From an uncultured Bacteroides sp. (GTDB lineage: Bacteria > Bacteroidota > Bacteroidia > Bacteroidales > Bacteroidaceae): a stretch of 63,276 nt of DNA. The notes beneath the pieces were generated by a model. That model searched no databases. It had not been told where the DNA came from and worked only from the letters and a program-made list of their open reading frames with translations. The stretch is from contig NZ_CASFWU010000007.1 in the NCBI RefSeq assembly GCF_949298305.1, forward strand, positions 1-63,276. The letters run 5' to 3'. Both the position numbers and the translations under genes were made by a program. Shown one piece after another: positions 53,595-62,455 of the stretch (within the stretch, counting starts at the first letter, position 1; every line of letters begins with the position of its first letter).

Positions 53595-54977
53595 ATGAAA
53601 AAGATTATAGGGTTGTGTTGTCTCTTTGGGATGGGGCTGGCTGCTTTTGCCCAGGAAGTGTCCCGTCCCGTTCCCGCCCCTCACCAGCTGAAGTGGCACG
53701 AGGCGGAGATGGGGGTTGTGTTCCATTATGACCTGCATGTGTTCGACGGGTTGGTGTACGGGCAGGGCAACAACCGCATCAATCCCATCGAGGACTATAA
53801 CATCTTCAATCCCACCCAACTGGATACAGATCAGTGGATTGAAGCGGCCAAGGCGGCCGGTGCCAAGTTTGCCGTGCTGACGGCTACCCACGAGACCGGC
53901 TTCGGCCTGTGGCAGAGCGACGTGAACCCTTACTGCCTGAAGGCCGTGAAGTGGCGCGACGGCAAGGGCGACGTGGTGCGTGACTTTGTGAATTCCTGCC
54001 GCAAGTATGATATCCAGCCGGGCATCTACATCGGCATCCGCTGGAACTCCCTGCTGGGTATACATAACTTCAAGGCCGAAGGTGGGGGAGAGTTCGCCCG
54101 TAACCGTCAGGCGTGGTACAAGCGTCTTTGTGAGAAAATGGTAACAGAGCTCTGTACCCGATACGGCGATTTGTTTATGATTTGGTTTGACGGCGGTGCC
54201 GACGACCCGAAAGGATTGGGACCTGATGTGGAGCCTATCGTGAACCAATACCAGCCGGAGTGTCTGTTCTATCACAACGTGAACCGTGCCGACTTCCGTT
54301 GGGGCGGGTCGGAGAGTGGAACGGTAGGCTATCCCTGTTGGTCCGGCTTCCCTTATCCTTATAGCCACAGCAATGCCAATGAGGGTGTGAAGGATCACAA
54401 TAAACTGCTGGCTCACGGCGATGCGGACGGAGCGTACTGGGTGCCCGCCATGGCCGATACGCCCCTGCGTGGGTACAACGGCCGTCACGAATGGTTCTGG
54501 GAACCGGGCGATGATGACAAGGCTGTCTATCCGCTGGAGAACCTGATGGACATGTATGAGAAGTCGGTGGGACGCAACGCCACCCTGATTGTGGGCCTGA
54601 CGCCCAATCCGGACGGAGTGATACCCGAAGGCGATGTGAAGCGGCTGAAGGAATGGGGGGAGGAGATAGCCCGCCGCTTCGGTACGCCGCTGGCGCAGAC
54701 TTCAGGTAAAGCCAAGAAACTTACGCTGAATCTGAAAGACAGGCAGACGGCCAACTATTACATCCTGCAGGAAGACATCACCCAGGGAGAACGCATCCGT
54801 GCCTATCGGGTGGAAGCCCGGGTCGGCGGGAAGTGGACAACCGTGGCCAAGGGTATTTCGGTGGGACACAAGCGCATCGAGAGCTTCGAGCCCGTGGAGG
54901 CTTCTGCCTTCCGTCTGGTGGTGGAGAAGTGTACCGATACTCCGCAAATCAGGGATTTCAGCATATATTCTAATTAA
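53595..54977 (+). CDS. GH29 alpha-L-fucosidase-like glycoside hydrolase
   Basis: A 460-residue enzyme with a signal peptide (about 1-20, ending AAFAQ). The TIM barrel covers about 30-350. The nucleophile is expected at Asp199 in MIWFDGG, as in GH29. The substrate-binding motif differs: relatives have HHDGF, here THETGF (98-103), which I have seen only in one branch of the family. A C-terminal beta domain (about 365-460, YRVEARVGGKWTTVAKGIS) resembles a discoidin-type carbohydrate-binding module. It probably releases terminal fucose from the imported or bound glycan. Confidence 0.85.
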   Translation: MKKIIGLCCLFGMGLAAFAQEVSRPVPAPHQLKWHEAEMGVVFHYDLHVFDGLVYGQGNNRINPIEDYNIFNPTQLDTDQWIEAAKAAGAKFAVLTATHETGFGLWQSDVNPYCLKAVKWRDGKGDVVRDFVNSCRKYDIQPGIYIGIRWNSLLGIHNFKAEGGGEFARNRQAWYKRLCEKMVTELCTRYGDLFMIWFDGGADDPKGLGPDVEPIVNQYQPECLFYHNVNRADFRWGGSESGTVGYPCWSGFPYPYSHSNANEGVKDHNKLLAHGDADGAYWVPAMADTPLRGYNGRHEWFWEPGDDDKAVYPLENLMDMYEKSVGRNATLIVGLTPNPDGVIPEGDVKRLKEWGEEIARRFGTPLAQTSGKAKKLTLNLKDRQTANYYILQEDITQGERIRAYRVEARVGGKWTTVAKGISVGHKRIESFEPVEASAFRLVVEKCTDTPQIRDFSIYSN

Positions 54978-54978
54978 A

Positions 54979-55140
54979 TTTAAGTTTCGGTTTTACCGAA
55001 ACTTGCAGGAGTTAAAGGAGTTAGAAGGAGTTATCGCCCGTCTTGGACGGGCTTAGGAGTTAAAAGCCAATAGAAAACTTAACTCCTTAACTTCTTAACT
55101 ACTTAACTACCAGAGAAATATTAAATCCGAAACTTAAGTA
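54979..55140. repeat. Structured intergenic element, copy A
   Basis: About 162 bases starting one base after the GH29 stop. The ends are inverted (TTTAAGTTTCGG at 54979-54990 and CCGAAACTTAAGT near 55127-55139). Inside are GGAGTTA direct words, a perfect hairpin GCCCGTC-TTG-GACGGGC (55036-55052), and AACTCCTTAACT words that pair with the GGAGTTA words. Copy B lies at 60311-60560. The remaining 128 bases to the sulfatase gene show nothing. Confidence 0.75.
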
Positions 55141-55268
55141 ATTAAACGGAACTTTTGACGGCCTGCGGTGAATGGACAATGGCAAGTAGTCCTCCGGATG
55201 AGTTTTGAATGGCTGACCGCTCGTCGCAGGCCGCTAACGAATACTAACCTTTAATCACAAAAACAGTT

Positions 55269-56825
55269 ATGAACAGATTCTTGTTGACAGCATTGTCTCT
55301 GACACCTTTGGCTCCAATGTCAAACGGATGGGGGACAACAAAGAACCAGGCTGCAGAAGAGCAGAAACGACCCAACATCATCTTGTTTATGGTGGACGAC
55401 ATGGGGTGGCAAGACACATCCCTGCCATTCTGGACGAAAAAGACGCATTATAATGAGGCGTATGAGACTCCGAACATGGAACGGCTTGCCAAGCAGGGGA
55501 TGATGTTCACACAGGCATACGCCTGTAATATCAGTTCGGCCACCCGTTGCAGCCTGATTACGGGTGCCAACAATGCCCGTCACCGTGTGACCAACTGGAC
55601 ATTGGAACGTGACAAGCAGACCGACCGCATGAGCGAAACTGTAGAACTGCCGGACTGGAACTATAACGGAGTCAGTCAGGTGGAGGGTATGAACAACACG
55701 TATGTGGGCACTTCTTTTGTTGAGTTGCTCCGTCAAAGCGGTTATCACACCATCCATTGCGGAAAGGCTCATTGGGGCTCTATCGACACCCCGGGAGAGA
55801 ATCCTACCCATTGGGGCTTCGAGGTGAACATTGCCGGTCATGCCGCCGGAGGTTTGGCCACTTACCTGAGCGAGCAGAACTATGGCCATACGCGCGACGG
55901 GAAGGCCTATTCGCTAATGTCTATTCCGGGTCTGGAGAACTATTGGGGTACAGGCGTCTTCGCTACCGAGGCCTTGACGCGCGAAGCCATCAAGGCGTTG
56001 GATAAGGCGAAGAAGTACAATCAGCCTTTCTATCTCTATATGTCACACTATGCCATTCATGTGCCCATTGACAAGGACATGCGTTTCTTCCCCAAATATG
56101 TGCGTAAAGGCTTGTCTGACAAGGAAGCTGCATACGCCTCACTCATCGAGGGAATGGACAAGAGCCTGGGCGACCTGATGGATTGGCTGGAGAAGAACGG
56201 CGAGGCTGACAATACCATCGTCATCTTTATGAGCGACAATGGCGGCCTGGCTGCCGAACCGGGCTGGAGAGACGGTGAGATACATACGCAGAACTATCCG
56301 TTGAACAGCGGTAAGGGCTCGTTGTACGAAGGCGGCATCCGCGAACCGATGATTGTCAGTTGGCCGGGTGTCGTAAAACCGGATAGCCGTTGCGACAAAT
56401 ACCTGATGATTGAAGACTTTTATCCGACACTGCTCGAAATGGCCGGTGTGAAAGACTACAAGACGGTAGCGCCGCTGGATGGCGTCAGCTTTGTGCCTTT
56501 GCTGAAAGGAACGGGTGACCCCTCGAAAGGCCGTGCATTGGTATGGAACTTTCCTAACATTTGGGGCAACGACGGTCCGGGCATCAATCTGGACTGTGCC
56601 ATCCGCAAGGATGATTGGAAACTTGTGTATTATTACGAAACAGGTAAAAAGGAACTGTTCAACATTCCCGAGGATATAGGAGAGAAGAACAACGTGGCAG
56701 CCCAGCATCCCGACATCGTACGCCGTCTGTCCAAAGAGTTGGGTGAGTATCTGCGTAGAGTGGATGCCCAGCGCCCCACCTTCAAGAAGAGCGGCAAACC
56801 TTGTCCGTGGCCGGACGAGTTGTAA
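55269..56825 (+). CDS. S1 sulfatase, serine type
   Basis: A 518-residue sulfatase with an N-terminal signal-like segment. The metal Asp pair is in MVDDMGWQDT (Asp43, Asp44). The formylglycine motif is SSATR (Ser89 to Arg93), so Ser89 would be modified by an anaerobic radical-SAM enzyme (anSME), which is encoded elsewhere. MSDNGG carries the other metal ligands and GSLYEGGIREPMIVSWPG is typical of the S1 family. It removes sulfate from a sugar of the target glycan. With GH29 it predicts a sulfated, fucosylated substrate. Confidence 0.92.
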   Translation: MNRFLLTALSLTPLAPMSNGWGTTKNQAAEEQKRPNIILFMVDDMGWQDTSLPFWTKKTHYNEAYETPNMERLAKQGMMFTQAYACNISSATRCSLITGANNARHRVTNWTLERDKQTDRMSETVELPDWNYNGVSQVEGMNNTYVGTSFVELLRQSGYHTIHCGKAHWGSIDTPGENPTHWGFEVNIAGHAAGGLATYLSEQNYGHTRDGKAYSLMSIPGLENYWGTGVFATEALTREAIKALDKAKKYNQPFYLYMSHYAIHVPIDKDMRFFPKYVRKGLSDKEAAYASLIEGMDKSLGDLMDWLEKNGEADNTIVIFMSDNGGLAAEPGWRDGEIHTQNYPLNSGKGSLYEGGIREPMIVSWPGVVKPDSRCDKYLMIEDFYPTLLEMAGVKDYKTVAPLDGVSFVPLLKGTGDPSKGRALVWNFPNIWGNDGPGINLDCAIRKDDWKLVYYYETGKKELFNIPEDIGEKNNVAAQHPDIVRRLSKELGEYLRRVDAQRPTFKKSGKPCPWPDEL

Positions 56826-56882
56826 GGATAGGGATTTACCTTCGGGAACATGCAATTGCCCGTTAAGTATAGTAAACTTGTG

Positions 56883-56920
56883 AAAAAGCGGCGGATTCCG
56901 TGAGGAATTCCGCCGCTTTT
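56883..56920. terminator. Two-way terminator between sulfatase and RNase G genes
   Basis: Arms AAAAGCGGCGGATTCC and GGAATTCCGCCGCTTTT pair almost perfectly around a GTGA loop, with A-run before and T-run after. It serves the facing sulfatase (plus) and rng (minus) genes. Confidence 0.9.
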
Positions 56921-56921
56921 A

Positions 56922-58496
56922 TTATTTCGTTTCAATCTCTTCCTTCATGTCAATCTCCTCGCCTTGTGGGTCGTAGAAGATGTATTGCAGAAACGCAAGT
57001 TTCTGGTTGGGGATGATCTTGATGTTGAATCCGTACTTCATTTGCCATTTCCGTTTCAAGGAAACCAGTCCTTGGTTCACGTAGGCGGCAACGTACGGAT
57101 GGATGTGTAACGAGAATTTCTTTATCTTCAATTTGTTGACCAGGTAGTCAATTTTACTCTCTAAAGTATCTGTAAACAGGATGGACGATTTGATTTTGCC
57201 TTTCCCGAAACAAGTGGGACAGGTTTCCATTGTGTCAACGTCCATAGCCGGGCGTACCCGTTGGCGTGTAATCTGCATCAGTCCGAATTTACTGAGGGGC
57301 AGAATGTTGTGGCGTGCTCTGTCTTTCTGCATGTTTTGACACATGCGTTCGTAGAGCTTTTGTCTGTTTTCGGCTTCATTCATGTCGATGAAATCCACCA
57401 CGATGATACCACCCATATCTCTCAGTCGTAACTGGCGTGCCAGTTCGTCGGCTGCCCCCAGGTTCACTTCCAGTGCGTTAGCCTCCTGCCCGTTGGCATT
57501 TTTGGTGCGGTTACCGCTGTTCACGTCTACTACGTGAAGCGCCTCAGTATGCTCAATAATCAGGTAGGCACCACTTTTGTATGAAATGGTTTTGCCGAAT
57601 GACGATTTGATTTGCTTGGTGATACCGAAATTGTCGAAGATGGGGAGCTGCCCTTTGTACTGCTTTACGATGCCCGCCCGTTCGGGGGCAATGAGGGTAA
57701 CGTAATCCTTGATTTCGTTGAACACAGTTTCGTTATTGACATAAATGTTCTCGAAGGAAGGGTTGAACAAGTCACGCAGCAGACCTACCGCGCGGCTGGT
57801 TTCTTCGTAAATCAGTGTAGGATACTTGGTGGCCTTTTGTACCTTGACCATGGCATCCTCCCAATGCTTGACCAAAACTTTAAGCTCTCCGTCGAGTTCA
57901 GCCACCCGCTTTCCTTCGGCTACTGTACGGACAATGACTCCGAAGTTCTTCGGCTTGATGCTCATCAGCAGTTGCTTGAGCCTTGCGCGTTCTTCGCTCG
58001 ACTTAATTTTTTGTGAGACGGAAACCTTGTCGTTAAAGGGAATCAGTACCAGATACCGTCCGGCAAACGAGAGCTCGGAAGTCAGTCTGGGTCCTTTAGT
58101 TGAGATGGGTTCCTTGACTATCTGCACCACTACTTCCTGTCCGACCTTGAGTGTATTGGCAATGGTACCTTCTTTTTCAAGTTCGGGAAGCAGGGACGCT
58201 TTGCTAATGGGATTGAGTTTCTTTTTGTCGCTTAAAGTTTGTTTGATATACTTCTCTAAAGAGTTGAATTGAGGACCTAAGTCCAGATAATGAAGAAAAG
58301 CATCTTTCTCGTAACCCACGTCCACGAAGCATGCATTCAGGCCCGGCATCAGTTTCCTGACACGTCCCAAATAGATATTGCCCACCGAGAAGGAGATGTT
58401 CTGTCCTTCACTTTGCAGTTCCACCAGCTGCTTGTCTTCCAGCAGGGCGATGGAAACCTCTTTGGGCTGTACGTCTACAACGAGTTCGCTTGTCAC
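56922..58496 (-). CDS. rng: Ribonuclease E/G family endoribonuclease
   Basis: A 524-residue RNase G-type enzyme without the long RNase E scaffold tail. The S1 domain covers about 35-130 (GNIYLGRVRKLMPGLNACFVDVG). Catalytic aspartates are in HVVDVNSGN and GGIIVVDFIDM, and the zinc-link Cys pair is in TCPTCFGKG. It processes rRNA and decays mRNA from the 5' monophosphate end. HU is the next gene upstream on the same strand, separated by a hairpin. Confidence 0.95.
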   Translation of the reverse strand: MTSELVVDVQPKEVSIALLEDKQLVELQSEGQNISFSVGNIYLGRVRKLMPGLNACFVDVGYEKDAFLHYLDLGPQFNSLEKYIKQTLSDKKKLNPISKASLLPELEKEGTIANTLKVGQEVVVQIVKEPISTKGPRLTSELSFAGRYLVLIPFNDKVSVSQKIKSSEERARLKQLLMSIKPKNFGVIVRTVAEGKRVAELDGELKVLVKHWEDAMVKVQKATKYPTLIYEETSRAVGLLRDLFNPSFENIYVNNETVFNEIKDYVTLIAPERAGIVKQYKGQLPIFDNFGITKQIKSSFGKTISYKSGAYLIIEHTEALHVVDVNSGNRTKNANGQEANALEVNLGAADELARQLRLRDMGGIIVVDFIDMNEAENRQKLYERMCQNMQKDRARHNILPLSKFGLMQITRQRVRPAMDVDTMETCPTCFGKGKIKSSILFTDTLESKIDYLVNKLKIKKFSLHIHPYVAAYVNQGLVSLKRKWQMKYGFNIKIIPNQKLAFLQYIFYDPQGEEIDMKEEIETK

Positions 58497-58827
58497 AATA
58501 TTATATGCTTATTTAATTGAAGCCCACAAGATGAACTTAGAGAATGAACTGTCAGTGCTGCATTCATTTTGAGTGCTAACTGTCTGTCTGTCCATTTGTT
58601 GTTTCCTGTCGGCCGTAAATACTATACTTAAACAAAGAACAAACCCGCGAGACATTGGTTTCGCAAGTTTGTTCTTTATTTTGTCTGTCAGACTAAAAAT
58701 TACTTTTTGCTTTTATGTCTGTTCTTTCTCAGTCTTTTTTTCCGCTTGTGCGTAGACATTTTATGTCTTTTTTTCTTTTTTCCGCTTGGCATAATACTTT
58801 AATTTTATGGGTTAATACTATGGTTTA
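58497..58827. other. Pyrimidine-rich spacer between rng and HU
   Basis: The plus strand is very T/C-rich (for example repeated TGTCT and TTTTTTTC between 58690 and 58800). Small frames here look noncoding. A hairpin at 58634-58687 is listed separately. Confidence 0.5.
58634..58687 (-). terminator. Hairpin downstream of the HU gene
   Basis: AAAGAACAAAC (58634-58644) pairs with GTTTGTTCTTT (58677-58687), with additional inner CGCGA/TCGC pairing. It lies 140 bases after the HU stop and could end that transcript before rng. Confidence 0.6.
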
Positions 58828-59103
58828 TTATTTCTTCACAGAAAGAGTGAATGTCTTGGCAGGCTTGAAAGCCGGAATGTTATGTTCCGGAATGATGATT
58901 GTAGTGTTCTTGGAGATGTTGCGAGCTGTCTTCTGAGCTCTTTTCTTCACTACAAAACTGCCAAATCCGCGGAGGTAAACATTCTCATCTTTTGCCAAAG
59001 ATGCCTTTACTGCTTCCATGAACGCTTCAACGGTTGTAAGTACGGTTGTCTTATCAATTCCGGTGTTCTTTGTAATTTCGTTTACAATATCAGCTTTAGT
59101 CAT
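58828..59103 (-). CDS. HU family DNA-binding protein
   Basis: A 91-residue HU from ATG 59103; the frame is open upstream but MTKADIVNEI is the usual HU start. It has the helical N-half, the beta-arm segment GFGSFVVKKRAQKTARN (with Lys/Arg that wrap DNA) and the C-terminal PAFKPAKTF motif. HU dimers bend DNA and shape the nucleoid. A good promoter lies upstream on the minus strand, sharing the region with divergent mutY. Confidence 0.95.
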   Translation of the reverse strand: MTKADIVNEITKNTGIDKTTVLTTVEAFMEAVKASLAKDENVYLRGFGSFVVKKRAQKTARNISKNTTIIIPEHNIPAFKPAKTFTLSVKK

Positions 59104-59153
59104 TTTTCTTGAAAAAAAAATTATTAATAGTTCTTCCTTAATTTTTTGGATTG

Positions 59154-59183
59154 CAAATATATAGCTTTTCCACGTCTCTGAAA
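59154..59183 (-). promoter_or_regulatory. Promoter of the HU gene
   Basis: On the minus strand TATATTTG (complement of 59154-59161) with TTTC 18 bases upstream (59180-59183). The leader would be about 45 bases. Confidence 0.6.
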
Positions 59184-59226
59184 AATATATTTCGGACAAT
59201 TTTGTGAAAAAGTTGTGGGATTAAGT

Positions 59227-59255
59227 TTTGTTAGATGGGAAATGAGCTAAATTTG
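59227..59255 (+). promoter_or_regulatory. Promoter of mutY, very close to the start codon
   Basis: TTTG (59227-59230), a 17-base spacer and TAAATTTG (59248-59255). The ATG at 59260 begins 5 bases after the -7 box, so the predicted RNA start falls on or next to the ATG, which would give a leaderless mRNA. Confidence 0.55.
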
Positions 59256-59259
59256 CACC

Positions 59260-60300
59260 ATGAACAATTTTAGTGATATATTGATAGAGTGGTATGCTGT
59301 GCACAAACGTGAACTGCCATGGCGAGATACCAAGGATCCATACCGGATTTGGATTTCGGAAATTATTTTGCAACAGACACGGGTGGCACAGGGATATGAC
59401 TACTTCCTGCGGTTTGTAGAACGCTTTCCCGATGTGAAGACATTGGCCGAAGCTTCTGAAGACACAGTCATGAAGTACTGGCAGGGGTTGGGTTATTATT
59501 CCCGAGCACGCAACCTCCATGAAGCGGCACGTAGCATGGATGGCACGTTTCCAACAACTTACGAGCGAGTTCGGGCCTTGAAGGGTGTAGGCGACTATAC
59601 AGCAGCAGCCATCTGTTCCATTGCCTACAACTTGCCATACGCCGTGGTGGATGGCAATGTCTACCGCGTTTTGTCCCGCTATTGGGGCGTCGACCTTCCC
59701 ATTGATTCCACCGTAGGAAAGAAGCACTTTGCGGCTCTGGCTCAGGAGATGCTCGACATTTCCCGCCCCGCCGTCTATAATCAGGCCATCATGGACTTTG
59801 GAGCTCTCCAATGCACGCCTCAATCTCCTGCCTGCCTTTCTTGTCCTTTGGCTGAAACCTGTTCTGCCTTCAGGGCTGGTACGGTTACCAGCCTACCGGT
59901 AAAACAACACAAGGCCAAAGTGACGGAACGCTTCTTCAATTACATATATGTACGTGCGGGCGCGTACACTTATATACACAAACGTGCAGACAATGACATT
60001 TGGAAGAACCTTTACGAGTTGCCCTTGGTCGAAGCCGATTGTGACTTGTCGGAAGAAGAGTTCCTGGCTCATCCCCGTTTCCGTGCTCTGATAGCTGACG
60101 GCGAGACTCCTGTGGTACGTTCCTTGTGCCGCGATGTGAAACATGTGCTTTCTCACCGCATTGTCCGTACCAATTTCTATGAGCTTCTTCTTCCGGAAGA
60201 GACCGCCTCCTTTGCCGGTTTCCTGCGTGTGAAGGCTTCACAGCTGGATCAGTATGCGGTGTCCGGTCTGCTTCATTCATTCTTGGAGAAATATGGATAA
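59260..60300 (+). CDS. mutY: A/G-specific adenine glycosylase MutY
   Basis: A 346-residue base-excision repair enzyme that removes adenine mispaired with 8-oxoguanine. Catalytic Glu34 (ISEIILQQTRV), the helix-hairpin-helix LKGVGDYTAAAI with Asp131 (VVDGNVYRV), and the 4Fe-4S cysteines Cys185, Cys192, Cys195, Cys201 are all present. A NUDIX-like domain that reads 8-oxoG covers about 225-346. It leads a co-directional block with ssb, gldE and a phosphopantetheinyl transferase. Confidence 0.96.
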   Translation: MNNFSDILIEWYAVHKRELPWRDTKDPYRIWISEIILQQTRVAQGYDYFLRFVERFPDVKTLAEASEDTVMKYWQGLGYYSRARNLHEAARSMDGTFPTTYERVRALKGVGDYTAAAICSIAYNLPYAVVDGNVYRVLSRYWGVDLPIDSTVGKKHFAALAQEMLDISRPAVYNQAIMDFGALQCTPQSPACLSCPLAETCSAFRAGTVTSLPVKQHKAKVTERFFNYIYVRAGAYTYIHKRADNDIWKNLYELPLVEADCDLSEEEFLAHPRFRALIADGETPVVRSLCRDVKHVLSHRIVRTNFYELLLPEETASFAGFLRVKASQLDQYAVSGLLHSFLEKYG

Positions 60301-60310
60301 AAGTGATTTT

Positions 60311-60560
60311 ACTTAAGTTTCGCAAGTGAGAATTGAAAGTCGGCGAAGCCAAACTTGCAGGAATTAAAGGAGTTATCGCCCACCAAGGTAGGCTTAGGAG
60401 TTAAAGCCAATAGACAAGAGAATGAAGAACGGAGAAATGAAGAATGAGGAATGAAGAATTTATTCATCGCTTACCATTTATCATTAACCATTTACCATTC
60501 ATAAAAGGTATCGGCTTAACTCCTTAACTACAACCCGTTAGTAAACTTGTGAAACTTAAA
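60311..60560. repeat. Structured intergenic element, copy B
   Basis: About 250 bases between mutY and ssb. The ends are inverted (ACTTAAGTTTC at 60311-60321, GAAACTTAAA at 60551-60560). It shares with copy A the run AAACTTGCAGGA-TTAAAGG, AGTTATCGCCC, GGCTTAGGAGTTAAA and GCCAATAGA. Its hairpin GCCCAC-CAAG-GTAGGC (60378-60393) keeps pairing at two positions where both bases changed. An AATGAAGAATG-rich insert (60420-60510) makes it longer than copy A. Confidence 0.75.
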
Positions 60561-60571
60561 TGATTTTATTC

Positions 60572-60602
60572 TTGTTTTATGAGATATTTCTAGCTAATTT
60601 TG
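60572..60602 (+). promoter_or_regulatory. Promoter of ssb
   Basis: TTG (60572-60574), a 20-base spacer, TAATTTTG (60595-60602), leader of about 18-25 bases to the ATG at 60627. Confidence 0.65.
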
Positions 60603-60626
60603 GGGCAAAATAAATAGAAGAAAACA

Positions 60627-61070
60627 ATGGGAATCAATAAGGTGATATTGTTGGGAAATGTAGGCAAAGATCCTAAAGTAACCTATTATGATGGTGGAAA
60701 TTGTGTGGCGCAGGTCTCTTTGGCCACTACTGAGCGTGGATATACGCTGCAGAACGGCACTCAGGTGCCTGACCGTACCGAGTGGCATAACCTGATATTT
60801 CGCAATCGCTTGGGCGAGGTGGTGGACAAATACGTCCACAAGGGAGACAAACTTTATGTAGAAGGCAAAATCTACACTCGTTCCTACGATGACCAAAGTG
60901 GTATCAAACGCTATGTGACCGAGATTTTTGTGGACAACATGGAGATGCTCTCTCCCAAGAGCACGACTCCTGCCCCTCAGCCAGTACAGGCCCAGCCTGC
61001 TTCCTACCGACCTGCACAACCGCAGGAAACACCTGCACAGGAAAGTCCGGCAGACGACTTGCCTTTCTAA
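60627..61070 (+). CDS. ssb: Single-stranded DNA-binding protein
   Basis: A 147-residue SSB. The OB fold covers about 1-110, beginning INKVILLGNVGKDPKV, and a Pro/Gln-rich linker leads to the acidic tip ADDLPF that recruits repair and replication proteins. It lies between mutY and gldE, an order found in other Bacteroidetes. Confidence 0.96.
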   Translation: MGINKVILLGNVGKDPKVTYYDGGNCVAQVSLATTERGYTLQNGTQVPDRTEWHNLIFRNRLGEVVDKYVHKGDKLYVEGKIYTRSYDDQSGIKRYVTEIFVDNMEMLSPKSTTPAPQPVQAQPASYRPAQPQETPAQESPADDLPF

Positions 61071-61095
61071 ACATGTTTAACTAAAAACTACCTCT

Positions 61096-62448
61096 TTGGA
61101 TTCTGACTCTTTTTTATGCCAATTGACAGATGCCTTTAGCGGCATATCCGTACAAACGCCTTCTGTTGCAGCTATTATAGCCGTTATATTGGCAGGTTTG
61201 CTCCTGCTCGTTTCCGGTTTTGCATCTGCATCCGAGATTGCTTTCTTCTCGCTTTCTCCAGCCGATTTAAGCACCATTGCAGAGAAGAAGCATCCGGCAG
61301 ATGAGAAGATCAGCCGTTTGCTTGAAGATACTGAACGGCTCTTGGCCACGATTCTGATTACGAACAATTTTGTCAACGTGACCATCATCATGCTCTGCAA
61401 CTTCTTTTTCATGTCCGTCTTCAGTTTCCACTCGCCCATTGCCGAGTTTCTGGTATTGACGGTTATCCTGACTTTTCTTCTGTTGCTCTTTGGCGAAATC
61501 ATGCCTAAGATTTATTCTGCCCAAAAGTCGTTGGCGTTCTGTCGCTTTGCTGCTTCGGGAATCACAATGTTCCGCTCTCTGTTCTATCCGCTCTCATCGG
61601 TGCTGGTACGTTCTACCGCCTTTCTGAACAGACATGTTGTCCGCAAGAATCACAACATTTCTGTTGACGAGCTATCTCATGCCCTGGAGCTGACGGACAA
61701 GGCCGAATTGTCCGAAGAAAACAACATCTTGGAGGGCATTATCCGTTTTGGTGGCGAAACAGCCAAGGAGGTGATGACCTCACGGCTGGACGTAGTAGAC
61801 CTGGAAATACGTACTCCCTTCAAGGAGGTTTTGAAGTGCATTGTCGAAAATGCCTATTCACGCATTCCCGTTTATGCTGAAACCCGAGACAATATCAAGG
61901 GTATCCTTTACATCAAGGACCTGTTGCCCCATCTGGGTAAGGGTGACAATTTCCGCTGGCAATCGTTGATTCGTCCGGCCTACTTCGTACCTGAAACCAA
62001 AATGATAGACGACCTACTACGCGATTTCCAAGCCAACAAAATACACATCGCTGTCGTAGTCGACGAATTCGGCGGCACTTCCGGCATTGTGACCATGGAG
62101 GACATTATTGAAGAGATTGTCGGTGAAATCCATGACGAGTACGATGACGAAGAGCGTACCTACCACGTATTGAACGACCACACTTGGGTATTCGAGGCCA
62201 AGACCCTTCTGACTGATTTCTACAAGGTGACAAAAATCAACAACGAGACCTTCGATGAAGTAGCAGGCGATGCGGACACACTGGCCGGACTTTTACTGGA
62301 ACTGAAGGGTGAATTCCCGTCCTTGCATGAAAAAGTGACCTACGACCGCTATGAGTTCGAGGTGCTTGAGATGGACAACCGCCGCATTCTGAAAGTAAAA
62401 TTCACCATTCGCCCGCTTCCCGAGTCTGACGGTTCTAATCCATCCTGA
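61096..62448 (+). CDS. gldE: GldE-type membrane protein with CBS and CorC domains
   Basis: A 450-residue protein starting at TTG 61096; no earlier ATG is in frame, and this start keeps the first membrane helix. A DUF21 (CNNM) domain covers about 25-190 with three to four helices, followed by two CBS domains (about 205-335) and a CorC/HlyC C-terminal domain (about 350-440). In Flavobacterium GldE supports gliding; in nonmotile gut Bacteroidales it is kept next to ssb, so an envelope or metal-ion role is more likely here. Confidence 0.88.
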   Translation: MDSDSFLCQLTDAFSGISVQTPSVAAIIAVILAGLLLLVSGFASASEIAFFSLSPADLSTIAEKKHPADEKISRLLEDTERLLATILITNNFVNVTIIMLCNFFFMSVFSFHSPIAEFLVLTVILTFLLLLFGEIMPKIYSAQKSLAFCRFAASGITMFRSLFYPLSSVLVRSTAFLNRHVVRKNHNISVDELSHALELTDKAELSEENNILEGIIRFGGETAKEVMTSRLDVVDLEIRTPFKEVLKCIVENAYSRIPVYAETRDNIKGILYIKDLLPHLGKGDNFRWQSLIRPAYFVPETKMIDDLLRDFQANKIHIAVVVDEFGGTSGIVTMEDIIEEIVGEIHDEYDDEERTYHVLNDHTWVFEAKTLLTDFYKVTKINNETFDEVAGDADTLAGLLLELKGEFPSLHEKVTYDRYEFEVLEMDNRRILKVKFTIRPLPESDGSNPS

Positions 62449-62455
62449 TTTCACC

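Noticed and set aside
58573..58936. Two small plus-strand frames over the HU gene end
   Set aside because: Poly-pyrimidine noncoding DNA and antisense of HU.
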